DNA of 64,000 nucleotides from Shouchella miscanthi (GTDB lineage: Bacteria; Bacillota; Bacilli; Bacillales; Bacillaceae_D): the NCBI RefSeq assembly GCF_007725405.1, contig NZ_CP042163.1:2046001-2110000 (forward strand), written 5' to 3'. Positions 7,922 to 16,746 of this stretch are shown here, one piece after another. Every line of letters begins with the position of its first letter. Position 1 is the stretch's first letter. The notes beneath the pieces are model-generated. The model saw only the letters and a list, made by a program, of their open reading frames with translations. It had not been told where the DNA came from and searched no databases. Both the position numbers and the translations under genes were made by a program.

Positions 7922-8761
7922 ATGAAAAACAAGATGTCCTATGGTGATGACTACAAAACACTCCCACTAACAACAATTGGAAATGGCGTGACCATTCAAG
8001 TATGTGAAGATGTCTTTCAATATACAAATGCCTTTGTAAATGTTTTCTTTATTGGCCATTCAAACGTCGGTGACTACGTAGTCGTTGATGCAGGTGTTCC
8101 AGGTGGAGCAAAAGATATTATAGAAGCTGCTCAATCAATATATGGCACAAAAAAACCAAAAGCCATTCTATTAACCCATGGTCATTTTGATCATGTTGGT
8201 TCTATTATTGAACTTATTGATTATTGGCAAGTACAAGTATATGCACACCCTTTAGAGTTGCCATATCTGACTGGAAAAGAACGATATCCAGAGCCAGATC
8301 CAAGCGTCGAAGGTGGTCTATTGGCAAAGATTTCTTCTTTATTCCCTAACGAACCCATTCAAATAATTGAACATGTCTCTGCCTTACCAGAGGGAGAAGT
8401 CCCTTTTTTAGAATCATTTCAATGGATTCATACTCCAGGTCATACCCCAGGACACGTTTCCTTTTTTCGTGAACACGATCGGTGTTTACTTGTGGGAGAT
8501 GCATTCACTACGGTTCGACAAGATCAATTATATGAAACGATTGTTCAAAAACAAGAAGTAAATGGTCCGCCTCGCTATTTTACGACTGATTGGAATGAAG
8601 CAGAAAAATCTATTGTAAACTTACAGAAGCTTGAACCGCTAGTAGCTGTTACTGGTCACGGAGTCCCCGTTTCTGGTGAAGAACTAACGTCTGGGTTAAT
8701 TGCGTTAATAGCAAATTTTAAAGAAGTGTATAAACCAGATTACGGAAGATATGTTGAATAA
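7922..8761 (+). CDS. MBL-fold metallohydrolase
   Basis: This 279-residue metallo-beta-lactamase-fold protein has the metal motif THGHFDHVG, a later HTPGHTPGHVSFF, GDAF and a C-terminal TGHG. No signal peptide is present. The start is the ATG at 7922, 6 bases after AAGGAGG; the ATG at 7916 is too close to the site. Relatives include glyoxalase II-like thioesterases and B. subtilis YflN-type proteins, so hydrolysis of a thioester, lactone or ester is possible but unassigned. It probably shares a transcript with the HAD gene. Confidence 0.88.
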   Translation: MKNKMSYGDDYKTLPLTTIGNGVTIQVCEDVFQYTNAFVNVFFIGHSNVGDYVVVDAGVPGGAKDIIEAAQSIYGTKKPKAILLTHGHFDHVGSIIELIDYWQVQVYAHPLELPYLTGKERYPEPDPSVEGGLLAKISSLFPNEPIQIIEHVSALPEGEVPFLESFQWIHTPGHTPGHVSFFREHDRCLLVGDAFTTVRQDQLYETIVQKQEVNGPPRYFTTDWNEAEKSIVNLQKLEPLVAVTGHGVPVSGEELTSGLIALIANFKEVYKPDYGRYVE

Positions 8762-8841
8762 GTAGCAATCAGGTCTCATGGTATTTTCACTTTCAATTTA
8801 AGCATTCTTGCCTTATCCTTTTTTAAAAGGAGTGAATGTTT

Positions 8842-9687
8842 ATGGGTTTTGATTTTCAACAAGTCGATGTATTTACAACTAAGCCGTTTAAAGGAAATCC
8901 TGTAGCCGTCATACATAATGGAGACGGGCTATCGACCGAGATTATGCAGGCTATCGCAAATTGGACAAATCTATCTGAAACCACTTTTGTCTGTAAAGCA
9001 GATTATCCACTGGCAGATTATAAACTGCGTATCTTTACCCCTCATAGTGAGCTTCCTTTCGCTGGTCACCCAACGATTGGTTCTGTAGCAGCCGTTATGG
9101 AGCGGGGGTTAAAGCCAAAACAGGAAGGACGTATTATTCAAGAATGTCAAAGAGGTCTTGTTACAATTATACAAGAGGATGATAGGTTTTTCTTCGAATT
9201 ACCTGAACCAAAAGTAGAGCATGTTGATGAAGAAATCGTCCAACACATAGCAGAAGCTATTGGAGTTAGCAATGAATACATTGAAGATCGTTTGATTATA
9301 GATGTAGGCCCTGTCTGGTTAACATTAAAAATAAATAGAGACGTTAATATTAAACGTCTTAGACCAGTTATGAATCAATTAATGAAGGTTATACCTTCAG
9401 GAATAACAGGTGTAACCATTTTTGGAGACAGTAGTAATGTAGACTCACTGTTTGAAGTTCGATCATTTGCTCCAGGCGAAGGCGTACCGGAAGATCCTGT
9501 TTGCGGTAGTGGAAATGGAGCAGTAGCTACTATGGTGCGTAAGATGGCATTGCCTGTAACGGAATTTTCAACCAGCCAAGGTAGTTGTGTAGGTCGTGAT
9601 GGGAAAGTTGACATTCGCTATCGAGACGGCCACATTTTAATAGGTGGCAGGACAGTCACCTGTATAGAAGGGAAGTTAACAGTATAA
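8842..9687 (+). CDS. PhzF family isomerase/epimerase-like protein
   Basis: This is a 281-residue PhzF-fold protein. It shows the FQQVDVFTTKPFKGNPVAV start, the catalytic-glutamate region LSETTFV, the LPFAGHPTIG loop and a C-terminal PVCGSGNGAVA. The family covers phenazine-biosynthesis isomerases and many uncharacterised epimerases; nothing around it suggests phenazines. AAGGAGTG upstream fits the ATG at 8842 better than the ATG at 8836, which is only 3 bases away. It ends at a bidirectional terminator. Confidence 0.9.
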   Translation: MGFDFQQVDVFTTKPFKGNPVAVIHNGDGLSTEIMQAIANWTNLSETTFVCKADYPLADYKLRIFTPHSELPFAGHPTIGSVAAVMERGLKPKQEGRIIQECQRGLVTIIQEDDRFFFELPEPKVEHVDEEIVQHIAEAIGVSNEYIEDRLIIDVGPVWLTLKINRDVNIKRLRPVMNQLMKVIPSGITGVTIFGDSSNVDSLFEVRSFAPGEGVPEDPVCGSGNGAVATMVRKMALPVTEFSTSQGSCVGRDGKVDIRYRDGHILIGGRTVTCIEGKLTV

Positions 9688-9703
9688 ACAACGATTATAA
9701 ATT

Positions 9704-9733
9704 AAAAAGCTGGCATAAGTAGCCAGCTTTTTT
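9704..9733. terminator. Bidirectional terminator between PhzF and carbonic anhydrase genes
   Basis: AAAAAGCTGGC (9704-9714) is mirrored at 9722-9732 across a 7-base loop, followed by a T run. Both flanking genes converge on it. Confidence 0.9.
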
Positions 9734-9734
9734 A

Positions 9735-10529
9735 TCAATGATAGTGATACCCGACTTCTCGGTTACCTAAGTCTTGAACAGGGCGATAGTTAGATGGATA
9801 GATCGATTGAAAGCGATCAAGTTGCTCTCTTGAAACCTCTATTGGCTCATCCAAAACTGTCCATTTTACCCCTTCATCACATGGAGGCGTTGTTAAAGAA
9901 CCTTCGTATTGAAAGGAATTCAATTCGCCGGGGATGAAATCGTTAGGGTCGAGTACAACGGTTTCCGTAGCTGTACCTTCCTCCGTTGGCATTAAGTCCC
10001 ATACTTGGTCCAGTGCTTCGTGATGGGCTCCTTCTTCCATTAGCACCCCTAAAACTGCTAAATTATCATTTTTGTCTACATGAACGAGATGTAATTCCAT
10101 TTCGAAATGTTCATCTTCTAGTGTGTGCTCACTTGGTGTGTGAAAATGAAATTGAGCGAGTGTATACGGTACACCGGCTAGGCGAAGGGTGCTTCCCGTC
10201 GATCCGTGCACATCTGCTTGAATGGTATGGCCGTTGTTCTGAACAGAAAATGTTGTTGGTTGATATGTATTGATAAGCGGCCATTTTGCAGAAGATAGAT
10301 TGCTATACGATAATGCAATTGGAGATTGTTGCTCACCAATCGAACACATCGCATAAGATTCATCGAGTTCTCCCCAATGTTCTGGTCCTGTCTCCCCTTC
10401 ATAAGACCAAGAAGCTTGTAAGGCTTGAACAGGACCTTGATACGTGAGCGTACTAGCTTGAACAGATGAAGGCAAAAGCGTTGTAGCGGCAATACTAGAA
10501 AGAGATAGAGAGATTAATAGATTTTTAAT
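9735..10529 (-). CDS. Secreted alpha-carbonic anhydrase, apparent ATT start codon
   Basis: This alpha-class carbonic anhydrase carries QSPIAL near its start, the zinc-histidine segment FHFHTPSEH, the third histidine in ELHLVHVD and YEGSLTTPPC near the end. Its two cysteines match the usual disulfide of secreted forms. It hydrates CO2 outside the cell, which is useful at high pH. The only ATG/GTG/TTG in the N-terminal region is a TTG at 10475, which would remove the signal peptide. Reading further upstream gives a full signal peptide, KNLLISLSLSS followed by a cleavage site SVQA-S. This begins at an ATT codon (10527-10529) located 8 bases after an excellent AAAGGAGG. I therefore place the start at that ATT (264 residues). 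An ATG-to-ATT sequencing error is the alternative. Confidence 0.85.
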   Translation of the reverse strand: MKNLLISLSLSSIAATTLLPSSVQASTLTYQGPVQALQASWSYEGETGPEHWGELDESYAMCSIGEQQSPIALSYSNLSSAKWPLINTYQPTTFSVQNNGHTIQADVHGSTGSTLRLAGVPYTLAQFHFHTPSEHTLEDEHFEMELHLVHVDKNDNLAVLGVLMEEGAHHEALDQVWDLMPTEEGTATETVVLDPNDFIPGELNSFQYEGSLTTPPCDEGVKWTVLDEPIEVSREQLDRFQSIYPSNYRPVQDLGNREVGYHYH

Positions 10530-10802
10530 TGGAAACGCCTCCTTTTTTAACTTACGTTAAGATTATCCCCTATAAAAACCCATTAATCTACATCGTTTTC
10601 CATTTTCCCAACATGAATCTACCGGTTTTTGTTAAAAAAATAGAAGCCTTATCGATTTTTAAAGCTTCTGTAGAACACTAAGGTTCCTTTTTTAGTGCAT
10701 AAGTATAAATAGAATCCAATACTTTTTGTTTCAGGCTTTTTTCAGTGCTTGCTGCCATTCTAGGTTCATATAATAATGGTGATAATGAAAAGGGTGATCC
10801 GA
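10530..10802. other. Intergenic region with small inverted repeats
   Basis: This AT-rich stretch holds the leader of the carbonic anhydrase gene, with TTAACttacGTTAA at 10548-10561, and two small hairpins (AGAAGC/GCTTCT near 10643-10669 and CACTAA/TTAGTG near 10676-10698). A TATAAT at 10769-10774 is a possible -10 for the next gene. No gene is evident in it. Confidence 0.5.
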
Positions 10803-11129
10803 ATGGAGAATCAAGAGGAACAAGAGAAACTTAGACTATCAGAGGATTGTTTTTACTTCGAAACGCTTATTGACGTCATTTCATCGACATTGTTTTTTTT
10901 AGGCGTAAAAATAGGAAGAGATGTTTCAAGAGTCAATCAAACGACAACGCCATTATCTGATGAAGACATGGAAGAACTTATTGTCTTTTCTGGGGCATCT
11001 TCAACAGTAGGTGGGCTACGTCATTATCAGGATATAGAAGATCTACTCGTTTCATTACAAAAAGATTTACATCATGTTGAGAGAGAATTGAACGAAATGA
11101 AACGAAAAATGAATCACTATTACCGTTGA
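10803..11129 (+). CDS. Hypothetical protein, 108 residues
   Basis: I do not recognise this protein. It is acidic at the start, has a hydrophobic helix around residues 20-40 (FETLIDVISSTLFFLGVKIG) that could be buried or membrane-associated, and ends in a basic coiled-coil-like helix (LQKDLHHVERELNEMKRKM). The ATG at 10803 is preceded by AAAGGGTGA; an upstream in-frame ATG at 10776 has no clear site. It stands alone between the carbonic anhydrase and an ABC ATPase. Confidence 0.7.
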   Translation: MENQEEQEKLRLSEDCFYFETLIDVISSTLFFLGVKIGRDVSRVNQTTTPLSDEDMEELIVFSGASSTVGGLRHYQDIEDLLVSLQKDLHHVERELNEMKRKMNHYYR

Positions 11130-11223
11130 ACGAACATGAGAAATCAATTAGATTGAATCGTGCAAAAAATGTGTGAAAATGATACGATAGGAAGATCCTT
11201 TTTAAGCGAATGGAGAATGCGAA

Positions 11224-12015
11224 ATGACTCACATAGTCACGTGCCGAAATGTCACATTTAAAAGAGATGGACAGCAGGTGTTAAACGATATAAATTGGAC
11301 CATTAACCAAGGGGAGCATTGGTGTATACTCGGATTAAACGGGTCTGGGAAAACGACTTTACTGAATTTAATCAACGGCTATGCTTTTCCGACAACAGGA
11401 ACGATATCCGTATTAGGGAATGAATTCGGTAAAACAAATTTACCTAATCTTCGAAAAAGAATTGGTTACGTCAGTAGTTCGTTAGACCGCTTTTTGCATA
11501 TTATGCAAAATGAAACTGCAGAGGAAATAGTAGCAAGTGGTAAGTACGCTTCCTTCGGCTTATATGAACATTTATCCGATCAAGAATGGCTGCGTGTGAA
11601 TGATATTCTTGAAGCACTTCGTTTACAACATTTGAAAGGCAAATCATTTTCTGTTTTATCTCAAGGCGAAAAAAGACGGGTCTTAATTGGACGAGCTTTA
11701 ATGAATAATCCTGACATTCTCATTCTAGATGAACCGTGTACAGGTTTAGATGTATTAACACGTGAAGAGTTAATCAACGTAATGAATGAAATTAGTGCAA
11801 GAGGAAGTCACATCATTTATGTTACGCATCATATTGAAGAAATATCTGATGTCATAACCAATGTATTAATGGTTCGTGATGGTGAAGTGATAGGATCTGG
11901 TCGGAAAGACGAAGTACTGACTAATGAATCATTGTCCGCTACCTTTAAATTACCGGTGAGTGTAAGATGGTTGCACGGTCGCCCCTGGCTTAATATTTCT
12001 ATACAAGCCAATTAA
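11224..12015 (+). CDS. ABC transporter ATP-binding protein (YlmA-like)
   Basis: This single ABC domain of 263 residues has Walker A GLNGSGKTT, the unusual signature LSQGEKRRV and Walker B ILILDEPCTGLD followed by VTHHIEE. The form recalls B. subtilis YlmA and the ModF-like ATPases, which often stand without a permease. No permease gene adjoins it here, so the partner is unknown. It ends at a terminator shared with the next, convergent gene. Confidence 0.88.
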   Translation: MTHIVTCRNVTFKRDGQQVLNDINWTINQGEHWCILGLNGSGKTTLLNLINGYAFPTTGTISVLGNEFGKTNLPNLRKRIGYVSSSLDRFLHIMQNETAEEIVASGKYASFGLYEHLSDQEWLRVNDILEALRLQHLKGKSFSVLSQGEKRRVLIGRALMNNPDILILDEPCTGLDVLTREELINVMNEISARGSHIIYVTHHIEEISDVITNVLMVRDGEVIGSGRKDEVLTNESLSATFKLPVSVRWLHGRPWLNISIQAN

Positions 12016-12041
12016 ACCTCTCGAAATTATGAGAGGTTTTT
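12014..12041. terminator. Terminator after the YlmA-like gene
   Basis: AAACCTCTC (12014-12022) pairs with GAGAGGTTT (12031-12039), followed by TT. It overlaps the stop codon and lies between convergent genes. Confidence 0.75.
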
Positions 12042-12332
12042 GGCTGTTTTTCGACGTTGGTGTTGAAGGGTGAAGCCGTAAACAATACAAGAAATGAGAA
12101 TAAGTATCCAGATGAGGTCGCGATATGTATCAAAAGAAAGGGTGAAAAAGCGGTGGCTCATTTCGAAGAGGAACCATCCTAATGGTAATAAGGGAAATGC
12201 ATAGATACTCGCTTTTCGATAGCCTTCAGTATTTGTTTCTTCTTTTGCTTCTTTTGATTGAAAGAATTGGAGCTCTTTGTATCCATAATAAAAAAATGGA
12301 ATAAGCAAGGACGCTCCTATTAGTACGATCAT
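12027..12332 (-). CDS. Small membrane protein, 101 residues
   Basis: I do not recognise this protein. It has three predicted membrane helices (about residues 1-20, 45-60 and 73-90) and a basic C-terminal tail. The ATG has AAAGGGGG upstream. No domain can be named. Confidence 0.65.
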   Translation of the reverse strand: MIVLIGASLLIPFFYYGYKELQFFQSKEAKEETNTEGYRKASIYAFPLLPLGWFLFEMSHRFFTLSFDTYRDLIWILILISCIVYGFTLQHQRRKTAKNLS

Positions 12333-12429
12333 GTCTATAGCCCCCTTTATCTATCCGGTTATAGAAAGGGTATCATGGCATTGGATCAATGTAAAAACGA
12401 GATGGGAGAAAAAAATGATAAAATATATT

Positions 12430-12448
12430 GATAATGAGAATCTTTATC
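12430..12448. promoter_or_regulatory. Fur box upstream of the ferredoxin/flavodoxin reductase gene
   Basis: GATAATGAGAATCTTTATC matches the 19-base Fur consensus (GATAATGATAATCATTATC) at 17 of 19 positions. It lies 30 bases before the start codon. Confidence 0.85.
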
Positions 12449-12477
12449 AGTATTATTAAAGAGAGAGGAGTGATTGT

Positions 12478-13527
12478 ATGCAGAATGAATTACAGCTTTA
12501 TGATATCACCATTGTTGGTGGAGGACCTGCAGGCCTTTTCGCTGCTTTTTATAGTGGTATGCGCTCAATGAAAACAAAATTAATCGAAGCAAGCCCTTAT
12601 TTAGGAGGGAAATTAAATAGCTATCCAGATAAGATGATATGGGATGTTGGAGGACAACCGCCAATTAAAGCAAAGCAACTCGCTAGGCAGCTTATAGCGC
12701 AAGCAATGACGTTTGATCCAACTATTGTCTTAAATCAACAGATTCAAGATATTGAACGTACAAGAGAAGGGTACTATATCATCCAGTCCAGTACAGGTGA
12801 GTGTCACCTTACACGTACCATCGTTCTTTCGATCGGGTATGGTACAAAAAGTGCAATAAAATTATCGGTTAAAGATGCAGATAAATATGAGAATTCAAAC
12901 CTTCATTACACTGTAACAGACGTAAAACAATATAAAGGGAAGCGTGTATTAATTTCTGGTGGTGGAGACTCTGCTGTTGATTTTGCGAACGCTTTATATG
13001 GTATCGCCCATGATGTAATGGTTGTTCATCGTCGAAACGAGTTTAAAGGACATGAGCGAAATGTAGAAAAAATGTTTACTAATCGTATTCGGGTTAAAAT
13101 GCCGTTTGCCGTTAAACGACTTGATGGTGATCAAGCAAGGATTAATGCTGTAGAGATTGATCAAGTAGATGATAAAGGTGTCTTTTTGAATAGATGTGAG
13201 CATGTAAAAGTAGATGCAGTCATTGTCAATCATGGAATGAAGGCAGACATTGGAGGAATTCGAAACTGGGGTCTAAAAACAGATGACAGACATATTCTCG
13301 TCAATAATAAACTCGAAACTGGAAAAGATGGAATCTATGCTGCTGGTGATAGCGCGATGTTTGGCAACAAAATTCATCTGTTGGCAGGTGCATTTACCGA
13401 TGCGGCTACAGCAGTAAATCATGCAAAGACTTATATAAAACCAGAGTCAGCCATGGACATTTTCATTTCTTCTCATAATCCTGTTTTTGATGAAAAAAAT
13501 GAAAGGATCGAACAGGCTGCAAAATAA
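12478..13527 (+). CDS. Ferredoxin/flavodoxin-NADP+ reductase, thioredoxin reductase type (YcgT/YumC-like)
   Basis: This 349-residue flavoprotein has an N-terminal FAD motif GGGPAGLFAAFYSG, a central NADP motif SGGGDSAVDFAN and a C-terminal AAGDSAMFG. It lacks the CxxC redox pair of thioredoxin reductase, as in the Bacillus YumC/YcgT reductases. It passes electrons from NADPH to ferredoxin or flavodoxin. The strong Fur box in its leader and the siderophore importer 95 bases downstream suggest induction by iron starvation. A role in reducing ferric siderophores inside the cell, or in supporting iron-sparing flavodoxin metabolism, is inferred from B. subtilis YcgT. Confidence 0.92.
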   Translation: MQNELQLYDITIVGGGPAGLFAAFYSGMRSMKTKLIEASPYLGGKLNSYPDKMIWDVGGQPPIKAKQLARQLIAQAMTFDPTIVLNQQIQDIERTREGYYIIQSSTGECHLTRTIVLSIGYGTKSAIKLSVKDADKYENSNLHYTVTDVKQYKGKRVLISGGGDSAVDFANALYGIAHDVMVVHRRNEFKGHERNVEKMFTNRIRVKMPFAVKRLDGDQARINAVEIDQVDDKGVFLNRCEHVKVDAVIVNHGMKADIGGIRNWGLKTDDRHILVNNKLETGKDGIYAAGDSAMFGNKIHLLAGAFTDAATAVNHAKTYIKPESAMDIFISSHNPVFDEKNERIEQAAK

Positions 13528-13555
13528 AATTGACTTTCGGAGGAAGGTACACTAA

Positions 13556-13581
13556 TATAATTGATATCGATTATCATTTTC
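13556..13581 (+). promoter_or_regulatory. -10 element and Fur box of the siderophore uptake operon
   Basis: A TATAAT at 13556-13561 is followed at once by GATATCGATTATCATTTTC (13563-13581), which agrees with the Fur consensus at 15 of 19 positions. Fur bound here would cover the transcription start. Confidence 0.75.
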
Positions 13582-13622
13582 AATTATAAAGAGATGTACA
13601 TAGGAAGAGGAGAACGTACGAT

Positions 13623-14672
13623 ATGATTAAGCTTAACCACTCATCTAAACTATTTTTGTTTTCTACAGCAATGATTGCTGCACTAGCAGGTTGTTCAGAT
13701 AGCTCTAATGACACGTCTTCAGACGATACAGATGCTACTGTTGATAGCAGTACGGAAGAACAAATTGTCATTGAACATGCATTTGGAGAAACGGTACTTG
13801 ACTCAGTACCTGAACGTATTGCCACCGTGCAATGGGGTAACCAAGATGTAGCTTTAGCATTAGGTGTTGTGCCCGTTGGATTCTCTGCTGCCAATTTCGG
13901 TGTACAAGATGATAGCGGTTTACTACCATGGACAGCAGAAAAGCTTGAAGAACTAGGTGAAGAAGACCCAAATGTTTATCAAGACACAGATGGGCTAGAC
14001 TTTGAGGCTATTGCTGATTCACAACCAGATGTGATACTCGCTGCTTACTCAGGTATCACAGAGGAAGATTACAATCTTTTAAGTGAAATCGCACCAGTTG
14101 TTGCGTATCCAACTTCTCCTTGGACAACGTCTTGGCGTGATCATGTGTTGATGAATGCAGAAGGCATGGGTTTGAAAGAACAAGGCGAGCAACTGATTGA
14201 AGATACAGAACAGCTCATTGATGAAAAATTAGCTGAATACCCAGAAATTGAAGGGAAGACCGTCGCTTGGGTAAACTTCTCTGCAACGGATACGTCTAAT
14301 TTACATTTATATACACCTGCAGATACACGGGTTGCATTCTTAACAGAAGAATTAAATATGGAATTTCCTCAAGAAATTAAAGATGAGCTACCGAACGAAG
14401 AAGACTTTTCATTAAGTTTAAGTGCTGAGAATGCAGATATCCTTAATAATGTTGATGTTATTCTTGGTTATGGAGACGATGAATTATTTGAAGCGTTACA
14501 AAAGGATGCTCGTCTTGGTCAAATTCCTGCTATTGAAAGAGGATCAGTGGCATTTATTAATGGTGGCTCTGAATTAGGAGCAGCTGGTACACCGAATCCA
14601 CTGTCGATTGCTTATACTATTGATGAGTATCTAGAGTTAATTGGAGATGCGCTGAATCAGGCAGAGGAGTAA
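13623..14672 (+). CDS. Iron-siderophore ABC transporter substrate-binding lipoprotein
   Basis: This is a 349-residue lipoprotein. The signal peptide ends in the lipobox ALAGC with the lipidated cysteine at residue 24, followed by a Ser/Asp/Thr-rich linker. The rest is a class III (FhuD/BtuF-type) binding fold, with RIATVQWGNQDVALALG near the start and the helix-backbone arrangement of iron-chelate receptors. It is the first gene of a four-gene operon under a Fur box. It resembles the YfiY/FhuD group for hydroxamate or citrate-type siderophores, but the ligand cannot be fixed from sequence. Confidence 0.93.
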   Translation: MIKLNHSSKLFLFSTAMIAALAGCSDSSNDTSSDDTDATVDSSTEEQIVIEHAFGETVLDSVPERIATVQWGNQDVALALGVVPVGFSAANFGVQDDSGLLPWTAEKLEELGEEDPNVYQDTDGLDFEAIADSQPDVILAAYSGITEEDYNLLSEIAPVVAYPTSPWTTSWRDHVLMNAEGMGLKEQGEQLIEDTEQLIDEKLAEYPEIEGKTVAWVNFSATDTSNLHLYTPADTRVAFLTEELNMEFPQEIKDELPNEEDFSLSLSAENADILNNVDVILGYGDDELFEALQKDARLGQIPAIERGSVAFINGGSELGAAGTPNPLSIAYTIDEYLELIGDALNQAEE

Positions 14673-14677
14673 ATCTG

Positions 14678-15703
14678 GTGAAGGTCGATGTGAAACGCCA
14701 TCGCTATTCACCTAAGCACGCAACAATGGTTATCGGCTTTTTATTAGCGATGCTACTTGTTAGCGTGCTTTCCTCTGTTGCTTTTGGCTCCCGTGTCATT
14801 ACATGGAATGAATTACTTTCTGGCTTATTTGACTCTGAATACGACACTTATAGCGCAAGTGTCGTACGAGAACGAATTCCGCGGACAATTTTTAGTTTAC
14901 TTTGTGGAGCCGCTCTCGGCGTATCAGGTGCACTTATGCAGGCTGTGACACGAAATCCAATTGCTGACCCTAGCATTTTAGGTGTGAATACTGGGGCAGC
15001 CCTATTTGTTGTAGCAGGGTTAGCCTTTTTTAATATCAGTACAACGAATCAATATATATTGTTTGCCATTGTGGGAGCAATGCTCACAGCCGTATTTGTT
15101 TATGGAATTGGTTCCATGGGACGGGCAGGCGCCACGCCTCTAAAACTTGTATTAGCAGGCGTAGCTACAAGTGCCGCACTTTCTTCTATCGTAAGTGCCA
15201 TTATGCTGAATCGGACTTATGTGATGGATCAATTCCGCTTTTGGCAAGTGGGTAGTGTCGGATCGGGAAGTTGGGAATCCATTTCGACTTTCTTACCTTT
15301 TCTTGTTGTTGGACTTTTTGTAGGAATCCTTTCTGCGTCTGCATTAAATGCACTAGCGCTAGGTGATGAAGTTGCAACCGGTCAAGGCGTTCGTACAGGA
15401 TTACTGCGTATAACGGCTGCATTTGCTGGTGTTATTTTATGTGGAGCTACTACAGCTTTAGCTGGCCCAATCGGGTTTATTGGACTATTGTCTGCTCACC
15501 TCATTCGTCTATTACTTGGCGCTGATTTACGCTATATTATTCCGCTTTCTGCCATTGCAGGAGCAGTTATTCTAACGATTTCCGATGTTGCTGGCCGCTT
15601 AATTGGCAGTCCTGGTGAACTTGAAGCCGGTGTCATTACTGCCTTTATAGGAGCACCTATTTTAATCTTATTTGCGATGCGCATGAAAGTACGTTCACTA
15701 TGA
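14678..15703 (+). CDS. Siderophore ABC transporter permease (FecCD family)
   Basis: This 341-residue FecCD-type permease has about nine or ten membrane helices. It contains the family hallmarks RIPRTIFSLLCGAALGVSGA, QAVTRNPIADPSILGVN and GPIGFIGLLSAHLIRLL. It begins at GTG 14678 with GAGGAG 8 bases upstream, 5 bases after the receptor gene. It pairs with the next permease to form the heterodimeric membrane channel. Confidence 0.93.
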   Translation: MKVDVKRHRYSPKHATMVIGFLLAMLLVSVLSSVAFGSRVITWNELLSGLFDSEYDTYSASVVRERIPRTIFSLLCGAALGVSGALMQAVTRNPIADPSILGVNTGAALFVVAGLAFFNISTTNQYILFAIVGAMLTAVFVYGIGSMGRAGATPLKLVLAGVATSAALSSIVSAIMLNRTYVMDQFRFWQVGSVGSGSWESISTFLPFLVVGLFVGILSASALNALALGDEVATGQGVRTGLLRITAAFAGVILCGATTALAGPIGFIGLLSAHLIRLLLGADLRYIIPLSAIAGAVILTISDVAGRLIGSPGELEAGVITAFIGAPILILFAMRMKVRSL

Positions 15704-16746
15704 TGAGACATACACGGAACACCCATTCTATGAAAAAGATTCAATTAGGACGTAAGAAAAGACAATTTCGCTGGTGGGCGGTCAATGTTACCTTATTTAG
15801 TACTGGTGTTTTACTTTGCGGTGCTATGCTAATGCTAGGAAATACGATCTACCCTGCAAATGACGTATTTCGCGCTTTGTTAGGAGAACAACTCGGGAGT
15901 ATAAACTTTGCCGTTAATACGATTCGATTTCCTCGAATGCTTGCTGGTTTATTTGCTGGTTTTGCTTTCGGTATTGCCGGAAACACCTTTCAAACGATGT
16001 TACGGAATCCCTTAGCCAATCCAGATGTACTTGGCATTACCGCAGGTTCTAGTGCTGCTGCTCTATTTTGTATTCTTGTACTACAAACGAGTAATAGCAT
16101 CGTTTCGATTGTAGCGATTCTTGCTGGTCTCGCAACCGTTGTGCTAATTTATGGTTTATCAAAAGGAAGAACGTTTTCAGTCGGACGTCTTATTCTTGTT
16201 GGAATTGGCGTACAAGCAATGTTAAGTGCAGTCATCTCCTATTTACTAATGAGAGGGGCGCAAGAAGATCTTCCTTCAGCAATGCGTTGGTTAAGCGGAA
16301 GTTTAAACGGTGCACAACTAGACGCTATCTATCCACTCATGTTAACGGTTATCATTTGTTCACCTGTTGTCATGTTGTTAAGTAAGCACTTGAGCATTTT
16401 GGAATTAGGAGAGCAGTCTGCCACATCCCTCGGACTAAATACTGATCGTACCCGCATGCTGCTTATTTTTGCATCCGTATGCATGATTGCGCTCGCTACA
16501 GCAACGACAGGACCGATAGCATTTGTAGCATTTTTAGCTGGTCCAATTGCGAAACGCTTAGTTGGATCGGGTCTTTCAACCGTTCTACCTGCAGGGCTTG
16601 TAGGGGTAAACTTAGTTTTAGCTGCTGACTTAGTTGGCCAATTTGCGTTTGAAATTCGCTTTCCCGTTGGAGTGATTACGGGTATGTTGGGAGCGCCATT
16701 CCTGCTTTATTTACTTATACGTATGAACCGGAAGGGAAGTTTATAA
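15700..16746 (+). CDS. Siderophore ABC transporter permease (FecCD family)
   Basis: This is the second FecCD-type permease, 348 residues, with RFPRMLAGLFAGFAFGIAG, RNPLANPDVLGIT and GPIAFVAFLAGPIAKRL. Its ATG overlaps the stop of the previous permease (ATGA), so it is probably translated by coupling, as no clear ribosome binding site is seen. The basic 25-residue N-terminal extension is cytoplasmic. Confidence 0.93.
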   Translation: MMRHTRNTHSMKKIQLGRKKRQFRWWAVNVTLFSTGVLLCGAMLMLGNTIYPANDVFRALLGEQLGSINFAVNTIRFPRMLAGLFAGFAFGIAGNTFQTMLRNPLANPDVLGITAGSSAAALFCILVLQTSNSIVSIVAILAGLATVVLIYGLSKGRTFSVGRLILVGIGVQAMLSAVISYLLMRGAQEDLPSAMRWLSGSLNGAQLDAIYPLMLTVIICSPVVMLLSKHLSILELGEQSATSLGLNTDRTRMLLIFASVCMIALATATTGPIAFVAFLAGPIAKRLVGSGLSTVLPAGLVGVNLVLAADLVGQFAFEIRFPVGVITGMLGAPFLLYLLIRMNRKGSL

